Shown here one piece after another: positions 50,656 through 59,560 of a stretch of 64,000 nucleotides of DNA. The position numbers were made by a program, and so were the translations under genes. The stretch is from the NCBI RefSeq assembly GCF_021991875.1, contig NZ_JAHLKR010000008.1, positions 124,001-188,000 on the forward strand, written 5' to 3'. Positions within the stretch are counted from its first letter, which is position 1, and every line of letters begins with the position of its first letter. Source of the DNA: Mycetohabitans sp. B8. GTDB taxonomy: Bacteria > Pseudomonadota > Gammaproteobacteria > Burkholderiales > Burkholderiaceae. The notes under the pieces were generated by a model. That model saw nothing but the letters and a program-made list of their open reading frames with translations. It was not told the origin of the DNA and ran no database searches.

Positions 50656-50913
50656 TCATGCTGGCGCGGCGGCCGGCATTAATTTGTCGCGATAGCGCAT
50701 AAGGGCCTCGCGCGCGACCGGCATCAACTCGTCCAATGCCGGATCCACGCCGCGCTCGAGCGCGTCGAGCAGCGTGCGTCGCATGCGCGGCTCCCAGAAG
50801 CGCGTCAGGTGTTCAGCGATACCTTCGAGCGCGGCGTGCCGATCGGGCATCGATTCAAAGAACTCTCCAATGCGGTTGACCATGTCGACCAGGTTGTGCA
50901 GCGGCATTGTCAT
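50656..50913 (-). CDS. fdsD: NAD-dependent formate dehydrogenase, delta subunit
   Basis: 85 residues, helical, starting MTMPLHNLVDMVNRIGEFFE with AGGAG 6 nt before the ATG. It matches FdsD, the small subunit of soluble formate dehydrogenases, needed for stability or maturation of the FdsGBA complex. It starts 15 bp after fdsA. In Cupriavidus necator the order is fdsGBACD; here fdsC is missing between fdsA and fdsD. Confidence 0.9.
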   Translation of the reverse strand: MTMPLHNLVDMVNRIGEFFESMPDRHAALEGIAEHLTRFWEPRMRRTLLDALERGVDPALDELMPVAREALMRYRDKLMPAAAPA

Positions 50914-50928
50914 CGTCCACTCCTCTTC

Positions 50929-53868
50929 TTACTTGGCCGCCGCGACGCTCGATGCGTCCAACAGGGTACGTTCGTTAAGCAGCGCCAGTTGCCGGTCGCT
51001 GAAGCTGGCATAGCGCTGCTGCCAGTCCGACAACTGCCCGACGACCGGCGTGACCTGCACCGCGGTCACCTTGTACTCTGGGCAATTGGTCGCCCAGTCG
51101 GACGAGTCGGTAGTCACCACGTTGGCGCCGGATTCCGGAAAGTGGAACGTCGTGTAGACGACGCCGGGCTGCATCCGCGTGGTGACCTGCGCGCGCAGTA
51201 CCGTGTGTCCCGCGCGCGAGGCCACGCCGACCCAGTCGCCGCTTTTGATCCCACGGTCCTCTGCGTCCACCGGGTGGATCTCCAGCCGGTCTTCTTCATG
51301 CCAGCGCGAATTGTCCGTGCGGCGGGTCTGCGCGCCGACGTTATACTGTGACAAGATTCGGCCCGTGGTCAGCAACAGCGGGAACCGGCGGGTGACCTTC
51401 TCGCGCGTCGGGATGAACTGCGTGATCACGAAGCGCCCCTTGCCGCGCACGAATGTATCCATGTGCATGATTGGGGTGCCGTCCGGCGCCGCTTCATTGC
51501 ATGGCCACTGAATGCTGCCCAGTTCGTCCAACCGTGCGTACGATACGCCGTGGAAGGTGGGCGTGAGCCGCGCGATTTCGTCCATAATCTGGCTCGGATG
51601 GGAATAATCCATCGCGTAGCCGAGCTTGCCGGCCAGCTTGATCGTCACCTGCCAGTCGGCCATGCCAGGCAGCGGGGGCATCACCTGCCGCACGCGGGAA
51701 ATCCGGCGCTCCGCATTCGTAAACGTACCGTCCTTTTCCAGGAACGATGTGCCCGGCAGGAAAACGTGCGCGTACTTGGCCGTTTCGTTCAGGAAAATAT
51801 CCTGCACGACAATGCACTCCATCGACGACAGTGCTGCGGCGACATGCTGCGTGTTCGGGTCCGACTGCGCGATGTCCTCGCCTTGGCAATACAGGCCCTT
51901 GAACGTGCCGCTCAGCGCGGCGTCGAACATGTTCGGAATGCGCAGACCCGGCTCGGGCTGCAGCGTGACGTTCCAAGCGGTCTCGAACAGGCTGCGCGTG
52001 GTGGCGTCACCGATATGTCGGTAACCCGGCAATTCATGCGGGAACGAGCCCATATCGCAGGAGCCCTGCACGTTGTTCTGCCCGCGCAGCGGGTTGACGC
52101 CAACGCCTTCGCGGCCGAGGTTGCCGGTGGCCATCGCCAGGTTCGCGATGCCCATCACCATCGTGGAGCCCTGCGAATGCTCGGTGACGCCCAACCCGTA
52201 GTAAATCGCCGCATTGCCGCCGGTGGCATACAGACGAGCGGCTTCGCGCACCTGCGCCGCCGGCACACCGGTGATCGACTCGGTGGCTTCCGGCGCGTTT
52301 TGCGGCTGAGCCGCGAAATCCCGCCATTGCTCGAATGCGAGCGGCTCGCACCGCTGGGCGATGAAGGCTGTGTCGAGCAGGCCCTCGGTGACAATCACGT
52401 GCGCGAACGCATTGATGATCGCGACGTTTGTGCCGGGGCGCACTGGCAGGTGATACTGCGCATGAACGTGCGGCCCTTGGACCAGATCAATGCGGCGCGG
52501 GTCGATGACGATCAGTTTCGCACCTTCGCGCAGGCGCCGCTTGAGCCGTGAGCCGAACACCGGATGGCCATCGGTCGGGTTGGCGCCGATTACCATGATC
52601 ACGTCGCTGTGCGCGACCGATGCGAAGGTCTGCGTGCCGGCCGATTCGCCAAGTGTGGTCTTTAGACCGTAGCCGGTCGGCGAGTGACACACGCGGGCGC
52701 AGGTGTCGACGTTATTGTTGCCAAATGCAGCACGCACGAGTTTTTGCACCAGGTACGTTTCTTCGTTCGTGCATCGCGACGATGTGATGCCGCCGATCGA
52801 GTCGCGTCCGTACTTGTCCTGGATGCGCCGGAACGCACTGGCCGCGTAGTCCAGCGCCTCGTCCCAACTCACTTCGCGCCACGGCGCGTCGATCGACGCG
52901 CGGATCATCGGACGCGTGATGCGGTCGCGGTGTGTCGCATAACCCCATGCAAAGCGCCCCTTCACGCAAGCATGGCCCTCGTTGGCGCGGCCGTCCTTAT
53001 GCGGCACCATCCGCACCACCTGGTTGCCCTTCATCTCGGCCTTCAGCGAACAGCCGACACCGCAATATGCGCAGGTCGTGACGACGGCATGCTCCGGTTG
53101 GCCCAGTTCGGCAATCGACTTCTCGTGCAGCGTCGCGGTCGGGCAGGCGGCCACACACGCCCCACACGAGACACACTCCGATGCCATGAACGAGACGCCT
53201 TCGCTTGCCGCGACGCGTGACTCGAAGCCGCGTCCCGCGATGGTGAGTGCAAAGGTGCCTTGCGTTTGCTCGCACGCGCGCACGCATCGGTTGCATACGA
53301 TGCACTTGCTGGCGTCATAGGTGAAGTACGGGTTGGATTCGTCCTTCGCGTCGCGCAGGTGATTGGCGCCCTCGTAGCCGTAGCGGACCTCGCGTAGCCC
53401 CACGACGCCCGCCATGTCCTGCAACTCGCAACGCCCGTTGGACGGGCACGTCAGACAGTCCAACGGGTGATCTGAAATATACAGCTCCATCACATTGCGG
53501 CGCAGCGCCTGCAGCTTATCGCTCTGCGTGCGTACCGTCATGCCCGGCTCGACCGGCGTCGTGCAGGAGGCCGGATAACCCCGGCGGCCTTCGATCTCGA
53601 CCAGGCACAGCCGGCACGAGCCGAACGCCTCCAGAGAATCGGTCGCGCACAGTTTCGGCACACGAATGCCGGCGTGAATCGCCGCACGCATGACCGATGT
53701 GCCTGCCGGCACGTCCACCTGCACGCCGTCGATCTGCAGCGACACGCTTGGGCCGTGGCGTGCCGGCGTACCGAAATCGACGTCGTCCAGTGGCACGTTG
53801 TTCGCGCGGCAAGCGCACGATCCGGACCCGCACCCACCATGAAGGCCATTCTGGCTCATGTCATTCAT
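50929..53868 (-). CDS. fdsA: NAD-dependent formate dehydrogenase, alpha (molybdenum) subunit
   Basis: 979 residues; catalytic subunit oxidising formate to CO2. The N-terminal [2Fe-2S] ferredoxin cysteines are C74, C85, C88 and C102. H134-C138-C141-C147 is the NuoG-like His-Cys3 cluster site; then CIVCNRCVRACEQTQG and CVSCGACVAACPT give two [4Fe-4S] clusters; TTCAYCGVGCSLKAEM binds a further cluster next to the molybdopterin domain. The catalytic residue is Cys in RVCHSPTGYGLKTTLG, with the adjacent His, so it is the cysteine form, not selenocysteine. Third gene of fdsGBA. Confidence 0.95.
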   Translation of the reverse strand: MNDMSQNGLHGGCGSGSCACRANNVPLDDVDFGTPARHGPSVSLQIDGVQVDVPAGTSVMRAAIHAGIRVPKLCATDSLEAFGSCRLCLVEIEGRRGYPASCTTPVEPGMTVRTQSDKLQALRRNVMELYISDHPLDCLTCPSNGRCELQDMAGVVGLREVRYGYEGANHLRDAKDESNPYFTYDASKCIVCNRCVRACEQTQGTFALTIAGRGFESRVAASEGVSFMASECVSCGACVAACPTATLHEKSIAELGQPEHAVVTTCAYCGVGCSLKAEMKGNQVVRMVPHKDGRANEGHACVKGRFAWGYATHRDRITRPMIRASIDAPWREVSWDEALDYAASAFRRIQDKYGRDSIGGITSSRCTNEETYLVQKLVRAAFGNNNVDTCARVCHSPTGYGLKTTLGESAGTQTFASVAHSDVIMVIGANPTDGHPVFGSRLKRRLREGAKLIVIDPRRIDLVQGPHVHAQYHLPVRPGTNVAIINAFAHVIVTEGLLDTAFIAQRCEPLAFEQWRDFAAQPQNAPEATESITGVPAAQVREAARLYATGGNAAIYYGLGVTEHSQGSTMVMGIANLAMATGNLGREGVGVNPLRGQNNVQGSCDMGSFPHELPGYRHIGDATTRSLFETAWNVTLQPEPGLRIPNMFDAALSGTFKGLYCQGEDIAQSDPNTQHVAAALSSMECIVVQDIFLNETAKYAHVFLPGTSFLEKDGTFTNAERRISRVRQVMPPLPGMADWQVTIKLAGKLGYAMDYSHPSQIMDEIARLTPTFHGVSYARLDELGSIQWPCNEAAPDGTPIMHMDTFVRGKGRFVITQFIPTREKVTRRFPLLLTTGRILSQYNVGAQTRRTDNSRWHEEDRLEIHPVDAEDRGIKSGDWVGVASRAGHTVLRAQVTTRMQPGVVYTTFHFPESGANVVTTDSSDWATNCPEYKVTAVQVTPVVGQLSDWQQRYASFSDRQLALLNERTLLDASSVAAAK

Positions 53869-53910
53869 TATCTGCTCCTGCGCGTCGTGCGAAGCGGCGC
53901 GCGCGTGTCA

Positions 53911-55530
53911 TCATGCCGCGGCGCTGCGCTCAGAGTCGCATCGCGCGTCGCCGCCGGCGGCCACGAGGCCGAAGTCTTCGGGAAAATGGTCCAGTGCGGA
54001 CAGCACCGGGTAGGGGGTCATCCCGCCCATCGCGCACAGCGAGCCATGCAGCATCGTGTCGCACAACTCGCGCAGCAACGTCACGTGGCGCGTGCGCGCG
54101 TGCGCGTCCTGCTCCGGTGCCCGCAGCCTGTCGATGACCTCCGCGCCGCGCGTGGAGCCGATCCGGCACGGCGTGCACTTGCCGCAGGATTCGAGCGCGC
54201 AGAAGTGCATTGCGTAACGTGCCAGCTCGGCTAGATTGGCAGTGTCGTCGTGGACCACGATACCGCCGTGGCCCACGACGGCGCCGATCGCCATATAGGC
54301 TTCATAGTCCAGCGGCACGTCCCACTGGCTCGGCGGCAGATAGGTGCCGAGCGGACCGCCGACTTGGATCGCGCGCACAGGGCGTCCACTTGCCGTACCG
54401 CCTCCAAATTCGAACACCAGCTCGCGCAGCGTCACGCCGAACGCGAGTTCGACCAGCCCGCCGCGCCGCACATTGCCGGCGAGCTGGAACGGCAGCGTGC
54501 CGCGCGAGCGTCCCATGCCGAAGTCCCGGTAGAACGCATCGCCGCGCGCGAAAATGATCGGCACGGATGCCAAGGTGATCACGTTATTGATCACCGTCGG
54601 CTTGCCCCGGTAGCCGGCCAGGGCGGGCAGCGGTGGCTTTGCGCGCACGATGCCGCGCCTGCCTTCGAGCGATTCGAGCAGCGCCGTCTCCTCGCCGCAG
54701 ACGTACGCGCCGGCGCCCTTTGCGACGAACAGATCGAAGGCCCGACCGGAACCCAGCACGTCTGGGCCGAGCCAGCCGGCGGCGCGCGCGCTGGCGATCG
54801 CCGCGTTCAATCGCGCGATCGCCAACGGGTATTCGCTGCGCACGTAGAGGTGGCCCTGCGTCGCGCCGGTCGACACGCCGGCGATGATCATGCCTTCAAT
54901 CAGGCCGAATGGATCGCATTCCATCGACAGGCGGTCCGAGAACGTGCCGCTGTCACCTTCGTCCGCGTTGCACACCACGTATTTTTGGTCTGCCTGGGCT
55001 TGCAGTACCGTGCGCCATTTAATGCCTGCCGGAAACGCGGCGCCGCCGCGTCCGCGTAGTCCGGCGTCGATCAGTAACTGGCAGGCGGCGGCCGGCGCCA
55101 TCTGCAACGCGCGGTGCAGGCCTTGCAGGCCACCGTGCGCCACATAGTCGTCGATCGACAGCGGATCGACGATGCCGATCCGGGAAAAGGTTAATCGCTG
55201 CTGCTTGTTCAGGTACGGGATGGCCTCGACGAGGCCGATGCATTTCGGATGGGCCGCTGCCCGCGCCTGCGCCGCTTCGTCGTCGATGTGCCAACCCAAG
55301 TCGAACAACGCGTCGATGTCTTCCAGCGCAACGTTGGCATAGCCGATGCGGCCGGCGGCCGTGCCAACCTCTACGAGTGGCTCCAACCAGGACAGTCCCC
55401 GCGAGCCGTTGCGTACTAGCTCGATGTCGATTGCGTGCCGCGCGGCTTGTCCGGCGATGGCCTGTGCGAGTTCGTCTGCTCCGAGCGCGATCGCGGTCGT
55501 ATCGGACGGGACGTGGATGCGAATCGTCAT
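53911..55530 (-). CDS. fdsB: NAD-dependent formate dehydrogenase, beta subunit (NADH/FMN-binding)
   Basis: 539 residues; passes electrons from the clusters to FMN and NAD+. NuoF-like signatures are GLRGRGGAAFPAGIKWRTV near residue 165 (FMN/NADH), GAGAYVCGEETALLESLEG near 270, and the [4Fe-4S] motif ESCGKCTPCRIG near 445. The N-terminal ~120 residues form the thioredoxin-like domain found in FdsB. Its ATG overlaps the fdsG stop (ATGA), so the two are translationally coupled; fdsA begins 42 bp after its stop. Confidence 0.94.
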   Translation of the reverse strand: MTIRIHVPSDTTAIALGADELAQAIAGQAARHAIDIELVRNGSRGLSWLEPLVEVGTAAGRIGYANVALEDIDALFDLGWHIDDEAAQARAAAHPKCIGLVEAIPYLNKQQRLTFSRIGIVDPLSIDDYVAHGGLQGLHRALQMAPAAACQLLIDAGLRGRGGAAFPAGIKWRTVLQAQADQKYVVCNADEGDSGTFSDRLSMECDPFGLIEGMIIAGVSTGATQGHLYVRSEYPLAIARLNAAIASARAAGWLGPDVLGSGRAFDLFVAKGAGAYVCGEETALLESLEGRRGIVRAKPPLPALAGYRGKPTVINNVITLASVPIIFARGDAFYRDFGMGRSRGTLPFQLAGNVRRGGLVELAFGVTLRELVFEFGGGTASGRPVRAIQVGGPLGTYLPPSQWDVPLDYEAYMAIGAVVGHGGIVVHDDTANLAELARYAMHFCALESCGKCTPCRIGSTRGAEVIDRLRAPEQDAHARTRHVTLLRELCDTMLHGSLCAMGGMTPYPVLSALDHFPEDFGLVAAGGDARCDSERSAAA

Positions 55531-56120
55531 CAGCGCGCTCCCGATCGCGCGTCACGCACCGCCGCGGCAAGCACCCTATCGAGCTTCGCCGGTGTGACGC
55601 TGGCATAGGGCTTGCCGTTGACCATCATCGCCGGCGACGTGCTGCACAAGCCCAGGCAGTACACGGATTGCAACTCGACCGCTTGGTTCTCGTCCCGCGG
55701 CGCGTCGCTGGCCGATGCCGGCGGCGACGCGCGATAGTCGTTGCCGTGGCGGCACGCATCGAAGCGGCAACCCGTATGGGTCTCGGCATGCCGCGCCAGC
55801 GATTCGCTGCCCATCGCGCGGCAGGATTCGGCGCGGCATAGCTGGACGGTCACGGGGGCCGGCGGCGACGTGCGGAAGTGATGGTAGTACGTGATCACGC
55901 CGTGGACTTCGGCGCGCGACAAGTTCATTGCGTGGGCAAGCGGGGCGATGACACCGTCGGGGAGGTAACCGACGTCATCTTGGATCGCGTGCAAGACGCT
56001 TAATAGTGAATGTCCCGGTACGGCGCGCGCTGCCGCACCAGTGTGGTGTGCGACAAGCCGGGCTGCCTCGTCCGGCGCCAATGTGGCGCCCGTTGTGTGG
56101 CCGGTAGCGGATTCTGCCAA
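55530..56120 (-). CDS. fdsG: NAD-dependent formate dehydrogenase, gamma subunit
   Basis: 196 residues, NuoE-like [2Fe-2S] thioredoxin-fold protein. The cluster cysteines are in QLCRAESCRAMGSES and YCLGLCSTSPAMMVNG. The N-terminal helical region contains LLSVLHAIQDDVGYLPDGVI, typical of the family. Between the two cysteine pairs is a Ser/Ala/Asp-rich insert (SPPASASDAPRDENQ) of about 15 residues. First gene of the operon; its promoter lies in the 119 bp shared with fdsR. Confidence 0.94.
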   Translation of the reverse strand: MAESATGHTTGATLAPDEAARLVAHHTGAAARAVPGHSLLSVLHAIQDDVGYLPDGVIAPLAHAMNLSRAEVHGVITYYHHFRTSPPAPVTVQLCRAESCRAMGSESLARHAETHTGCRFDACRHGNDYRASPPASASDAPRDENQAVELQSVYCLGLCSTSPAMMVNGKPYASVTPAKLDRVLAAAVRDARSGAR

Positions 56121-56139
56121 GGGGCCTCCGATCGGGGAG

Positions 56140-56166
56140 GGTATATGATTTATAGCTTCATATACC
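56140..56166. promoter_or_regulatory. Palindromic operator candidate between fdsG and fdsR
   Basis: Perfect 9-bp arms GGTATATGA and TCATATACC with a 9-bp AT-rich centre. It lies 20 bp from the fdsG start, where a repressor or activator dimer would control the fds promoter. The arms resemble ModE sites (TATAT-rich half-sites), which fits the ModE-type DNA-binding domain of the divergent regulator. Confidence 0.65.
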
Positions 56167-56239
56167 GTTCATTGGATTAATGTTGTTCCTGAACGTTAGA
56201 CGTTGCTGGTGTGGATTTCAATAGGAAAGTAAATTGCAT

Positions 56240-57322
56240 ATGGACATGCCCAGGATTGAAGCCGTGTCCGAGTGGCGGATTGCAGGTACCGATCAGCCGG
56301 GCGTGCGCTTGTCGGACGTGATCCTGCTGCTGACGCGACTGGTCGAGTTGGGCAGTATTGCGAGCGCGGCGCAGGCGCTCGGTTTTTCGTACCGGCACGC
56401 ATGGGGCGTGCTGCGCGCGGCCGAACAGCGTCTAGGCGGCCCGTTGCTCGTCAAGGTTCGGGGCCAGGGTTCGCTGCTGTCGCCGCTCGGCGAAAAACTG
56501 CTGTGGGCTGAACGCGTGCGTATCGAACGGCTGGGGCCACTCGCGCAGTTGCTCGGCGTCGAAGTCAACGATGAAATCCGACGACTGCTGGCCCCAGCGC
56601 GGCGCGATGTGCGGATTCACGCATCACACGGGTATGCCGTCGCGGCCCTCGTACAAGCGCTCGCCGAAGGCGGCACCTCGGTGGAGATTCGGTATCGGGA
56701 CAGTGCGGATGCCGTCGCGTCGTTGTCGCGTGGTGAATGCGACCTGGCCGGGTTCCACTTGCCGATTGGACCGTTCCGCGCAGTATGCGCGGCTGTCTAC
56801 CGACCATGGCTGGACGACAGGCGTCACGTGCTGATTCACCTGGCTCGCCGCAAGCAGGGGTTGTTCGTGCCAAAGGGCAATCCGGAGCATATCGGCGGTC
56901 TCGCCGACCTATCCCGTAAAGGCTTGCGCTTTGTCAATCGCCAGCCGGGTTCCGGCACGCGAATGCTGCTCGAGCGGATGCTGCGCGATATCGGTATCGA
57001 TCCGACGCGCATCAACGGCTACGCGTCAACCGAACTGACGCATTCGGCGATCGCAGCGTTCGTGGCGAGCGGCAAGGCTGATGTCGGGTTCGGCGTCCAG
57101 CCGGCGGCCGCGTATTTCGGGCTGGACTTCGTTCCGATAGTCGATGAGGATTACTACTTCGCGTGCGAGCAAGTCGCGCTTGATACGGCACCGTTATCGG
57201 CGATTGTTGACGAGCTGCGCGGCGACGCATTTAAGGGCGCGGTGGCGCAACTGCACGGCTACGATGCCGCGCACTGCGGCGACTGCGTCCCGATTCAGGA
57301 AGGGGTAGGAACACGGGATTAA
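56240..57322 (+). CDS. fdsR: ModE-type helix-turn-helix plus periplasmic-binding-like domain regulator (FdsR-like)
   Basis: 360 residues from ATG 56240, with AGGAAAG upstream; an in-frame TTG at 56234 is less likely. The N-terminal ~100 residues are a ModE-type winged helix (LVELGSIASAAQALGFSYRH, LLSPLGEKLLWAE). Residues about 120-350 resemble the PBP-like domain PF12727 (SRGECDLAGFHLP, PGSGTRMLLERMLRDIGID, SGKADVGFGVQPAAA). This combination is used by molybdenum- or formate-linked regulators. It diverges from fdsG, so it probably controls the fds operon in response to formate or molybdate. A decayed second copy lies at 59782-60477. Confidence 0.82.
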   Translation: MDMPRIEAVSEWRIAGTDQPGVRLSDVILLLTRLVELGSIASAAQALGFSYRHAWGVLRAAEQRLGGPLLVKVRGQGSLLSPLGEKLLWAERVRIERLGPLAQLLGVEVNDEIRRLLAPARRDVRIHASHGYAVAALVQALAEGGTSVEIRYRDSADAVASLSRGECDLAGFHLPIGPFRAVCAAVYRPWLDDRRHVLIHLARRKQGLFVPKGNPEHIGGLADLSRKGLRFVNRQPGSGTRMLLERMLRDIGIDPTRINGYASTELTHSAIAAFVASGKADVGFGVQPAAAYFGLDFVPIVDEDYYFACEQVALDTAPLSAIVDELRGDAFKGAVAQLHGYDAAHCGDCVPIQEGVGTRD

Positions 57323-57371
57323 TGAGGAAATCTTATTATTTAAGGGGCGTCAGGGCGGCGGTGAACGGGCC

Positions 57372-57433
57372 TTCGCGCACGGCAATATGTGATCGCGTAT
57401 CTAAATAGCCCGAGTGGTGCGTTGGTGTAGTGT
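57372..57433 (+). promoter_or_regulatory. PIP/hrpII-like box and -10 element of effector-like gene A
   Basis: TTCGC at 57372-57376, 15 bp, ATCGC at 57392-57396 (equivalently TTCG-N16-ATCG). Then a 31-bp spacer and TAGTGT at 57428-57433, which fits YANNNT. The ideal site is TTCG-N16-TTCG with a -10 box 30-32 bp later, recognised by HrpB/HrpX-type AraC activators of type III secretion. One base differs from the ideal. The same architecture precedes gene B. Confidence 0.7.
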
Positions 57434-57467
57434 ACGAGTTCAGCACGATAGAAGGATGTCAAGCGCT

Positions 57468-58394
57468 ATGACCAAGGTGCACTCACTGCAGCAGCTCTCT
57501 GTGACCGACTTGCCGACGGACATCGGCTTGGAACGTTTGATAAATATTAAAGATACAGATTCGCTATCACCGAAGAGTCGGAGTAGGGCGTCAAGTACTG
57601 GGCGGCCGGGTGAGTTGGCAGGCCTCTGTCCCCGGCATCGCGGAAACGAAGAGTTGAGCGAGGTGACGCGTTCGCCTGCTGAATCGAGCAGGAAATCCTT
57701 CGAAAGTACGAGTTCACCAAAGTCGGGGAGCCGGTTCGTTGAACTACTAGAAGAGACTTGGCCTCAAACAGCTGAGAACTCGAAGCAAAAAACGGCTGTG
57801 GAGCCGTTTGTTAATCATCTGGGTGTTGGGGAGACGAAGACAAAGACGACTACAGCGCGGTTTGCCGATCATCTCGCAGGAGAGGACGCGAAGCTAAAGG
57901 CGGATGCCAAACGATTCATTGATCATCTTACTAAGGGAATCGATGCGCAAACCGATTTGATGATCAAAATGGTCGATGAGGTAGTGAGCGGCTGGGAAAA
58001 TGAGTATGGGAAATATAAGGTCCAACCCGAGGCGCCTAAGCAGCCGGGTAGACGCCAGGGAGGAGCCTTCAGCAGCTTGGCCAACTCGCTTCAAAGCATA
58101 GGGCGACGACGCTCTAGCTCGAACCAATCCAATCAAACCGTGCCAGCGGTTGTTGCCGCGGCTGCGGATACAACGCCCGCTTCGGCAGCGAAGCAGGCGT
58201 CCAAGCCTCGTACGCGCAGCGCGTCGGTGGACAATTTACGCAACGGTTTTTCGACATTGACGAGAAAATTGAGTATGAAGCGCCGTAAGTCGATGTCAGA
58301 TACCGCCATCACCTCGCAGGCCGCCGATGAGTCGTCTGTTCCGTCGATCCCCCCGCTGCCGGACCACGTCAAGGCACGCACGCCGAAGCGCTGA
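57468..58394 (+). CDS. Candidate type III secreted effector A (undescribed, internal F-x-x-HL repeats)
   Basis: 308 residues from ATG 57468 (MTKVHSLQQLS), downstream of the predicted -10; an ORF extends up to 57414 but would begin upstream of the transcript start. The first ~90 residues are Ser/Arg/Thr-rich without hydrophobic segments, as in type III signals. Residues about 93-150 hold four spaced motifs: RFVELL, PFVNHL, RFADHL and RFIDHL. GWENEYGKYK follows, then a Ser/Arg-rich basic tail. GC content and codon use are lower than in fds genes, suggesting transfer. Homologues unknown to me. Confidence 0.68.
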   Translation: MTKVHSLQQLSVTDLPTDIGLERLINIKDTDSLSPKSRSRASSTGRPGELAGLCPRHRGNEELSEVTRSPAESSRKSFESTSSPKSGSRFVELLEETWPQTAENSKQKTAVEPFVNHLGVGETKTKTTTARFADHLAGEDAKLKADAKRFIDHLTKGIDAQTDLMIKMVDEVVSGWENEYGKYKVQPEAPKQPGRRQGGAFSSLANSLQSIGRRRSSSNQSNQTVPAVVAAAADTTPASAAKQASKPRTRSASVDNLRNGFSTLTRKLSMKRRKSMSDTAITSQAADESSVPSIPPLPDHVKARTPKR

Positions 58395-58499
58395 TTTAGC
58401 GCTACCTAACCCGGGTTAAAACGGCCACGCGTTCAAGGACGCGAGTCGCGCGGCAATACGGCGCCGAGACGGTCGGCTTATCCTCAGCGTAAGTGTTAT

Positions 58500-58655
58500 T
58501 TCAGGGCTGCGTTGATGTTCAGAATTGACCTCGAAGAGCCGCTGATTTGCGAGGTCGGGGTCGAACGCGTCGGGATCGAAGTTGCTCGCGTACCACGCGA
58601 GGAACGGGTCATGCTGTTCATGCGAAGGATGATGAGGCGCGTCCCCATTGTGCAT
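58500..58655 (-). pseudogene. C-terminal remnant of a pRiA4b ORF-3-family protein
   Basis: On the minus strand PSHEQHDPFLAWYASNFDPD followed by AFDPDLANQRLFEVN matches the end of plasmid pRiA4b ORF-3-like proteins, whose C-termini carry an EHDxFLxW..xFDPEAFDL pattern. The rest of the ~180-residue family domain is missing. Such genes often accompany mobile elements. Confidence 0.55.
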
Positions 58656-58814
58656 TACAGTGGATGGCGCCTGCCGAGTTCGTCCCTCAATGCAGGTCCT
58701 GAGCCGATTCGGCCCACTTCGAAGAGCCGAAAATTTCCACTTCTGAACGGCACGGGTTTTGGACCAGCCTCACTCTGGCGATAACCCTAGCTTAGCCTGT
58801 CCTGAACAATTCGC

Positions 58815-58945
58815 TTTGCTCTACGGCGAGTTCATGCGGCAGCCACATCGGCCTGAGAGCAAAGGGCAAGCTCGAGCGGTTACACCGTTACTTGCAAGGC
58901 AATCTATGTCCCGCTGACGAGCCAACTCCTCCGGCAGTCAATGCC
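58815..58945 (+). pseudogene. Fragment of an IS21-type transposase (IstA-like)
   Basis: The plus strand encodes LYGEFMRQPHRPES in one frame and RAKGKLERLHRYLQGNL in the next. Together they resemble the KGKVER-MxRYLR region near the end of the IstA catalytic core. A frame change between the two halves and the absence of flanking sequence show that it is a dead fragment. No terminal repeats were seen. Confidence 0.45.
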
Positions 58946-59110
58946 AGAAGTCAACCGCTTGATTGATCAACGCTCAACCCGTTAATTTGCATGGGTGTGA
59001 GGCGTTTTGCCTACGGACTTCTGGCAATTTTTGGCGTAGAGGAAGGAGAGAGCCGTGGCCCCGAGAGAGCGTCGAAAAAACCCAACCGAGCGTGGTTGGA
59101 ATTGGAATAT

Positions 59111-59469
59111 TGGTGGAGCCGGCGGGAATCGAACCCGCGTCCGTAAGCACTCTACAACCAGTTCTACATACTTAGTCCAGTCTTTTGTTTTAACCGCATC
59201 GACGCGGACGAACACGCTTCGCTACGGCGAGTCACTGAATTTTCGGCCCCGGCGCCGTGACTTCACCGGGGATTAGCTGACGTGAATGACCTCGCGCGGT
59301 CTTGCGACCCTAGCCCGTCAGCGAGCCAGTGCGAGGCAGGCCGGTGTTAAGCGGCCAGTGCGTACGTTTCGTCGTTCGCAGTTACTTAAGTCCCATTGAT
59401 TTACGAGGTGACGGGTCCTCGGTATGCCCTGAATTGCTTCGCTACCCACGTCGAAACCAGGTCGGCCCC
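59111..59469 (-). ncRNA. ssrA: Transfer-messenger RNA, copy 1
   Basis: 359-nt tmRNA on the minus strand. The 5' end GGGGCCG pairs with CGGCTCC before the encoded CCA, forming the tRNA-like acceptor, and GGTTCGATTCC is the T-arm. The tag ORF at 59347-59379 encodes ANDETYALAA followed by TAA. tmRNA rescues stalled ribosomes with SmpB and marks products for proteolysis. It differs from copy 2 at five positions (59177, 59180, 59188, 59199, 59284), four of which cluster upstream of the tRNA-like 3' part. The tag and acceptor are identical, so it could be functional. Confidence 0.95.
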
Positions 59470-59531
59470 GAAAGTAGAGCACTATTGTCTCACAGAACGT
59501 CAGATGCGGTCGATGGGTCGGCTTTCAAGTG

Positions 59532-59559
59532 ACGGACACGCCCGACATATCGTGTCCGT
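59532..59559 (-). terminator. Hairpin between gph' and ssrA copy 1
   Basis: Perfect 9-bp inverted repeat ACGGACACG / CGTGTCCGT with a 10-nt loop. No U-run follows, so it may be an attenuator or RNA-processing stem rather than a simple terminator. In copy 2 (61823-61850) two substitutions weaken the stem. Confidence 0.5.
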
Positions 59560-59560
59560 G

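Larger units (their letters stand above)
58395..59110. other. Relic-rich region between effector-like gene A and ssrA copy 1
   Basis: About 715 bp with no intact gene. It contains a leftward fragment of a pRiA4b ORF-3-family protein and a rightward fragment of an IS21-type transposase. This suggests past insertion and decay. The equivalent distance behind gene B is only 65 bp. Confidence 0.6.
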
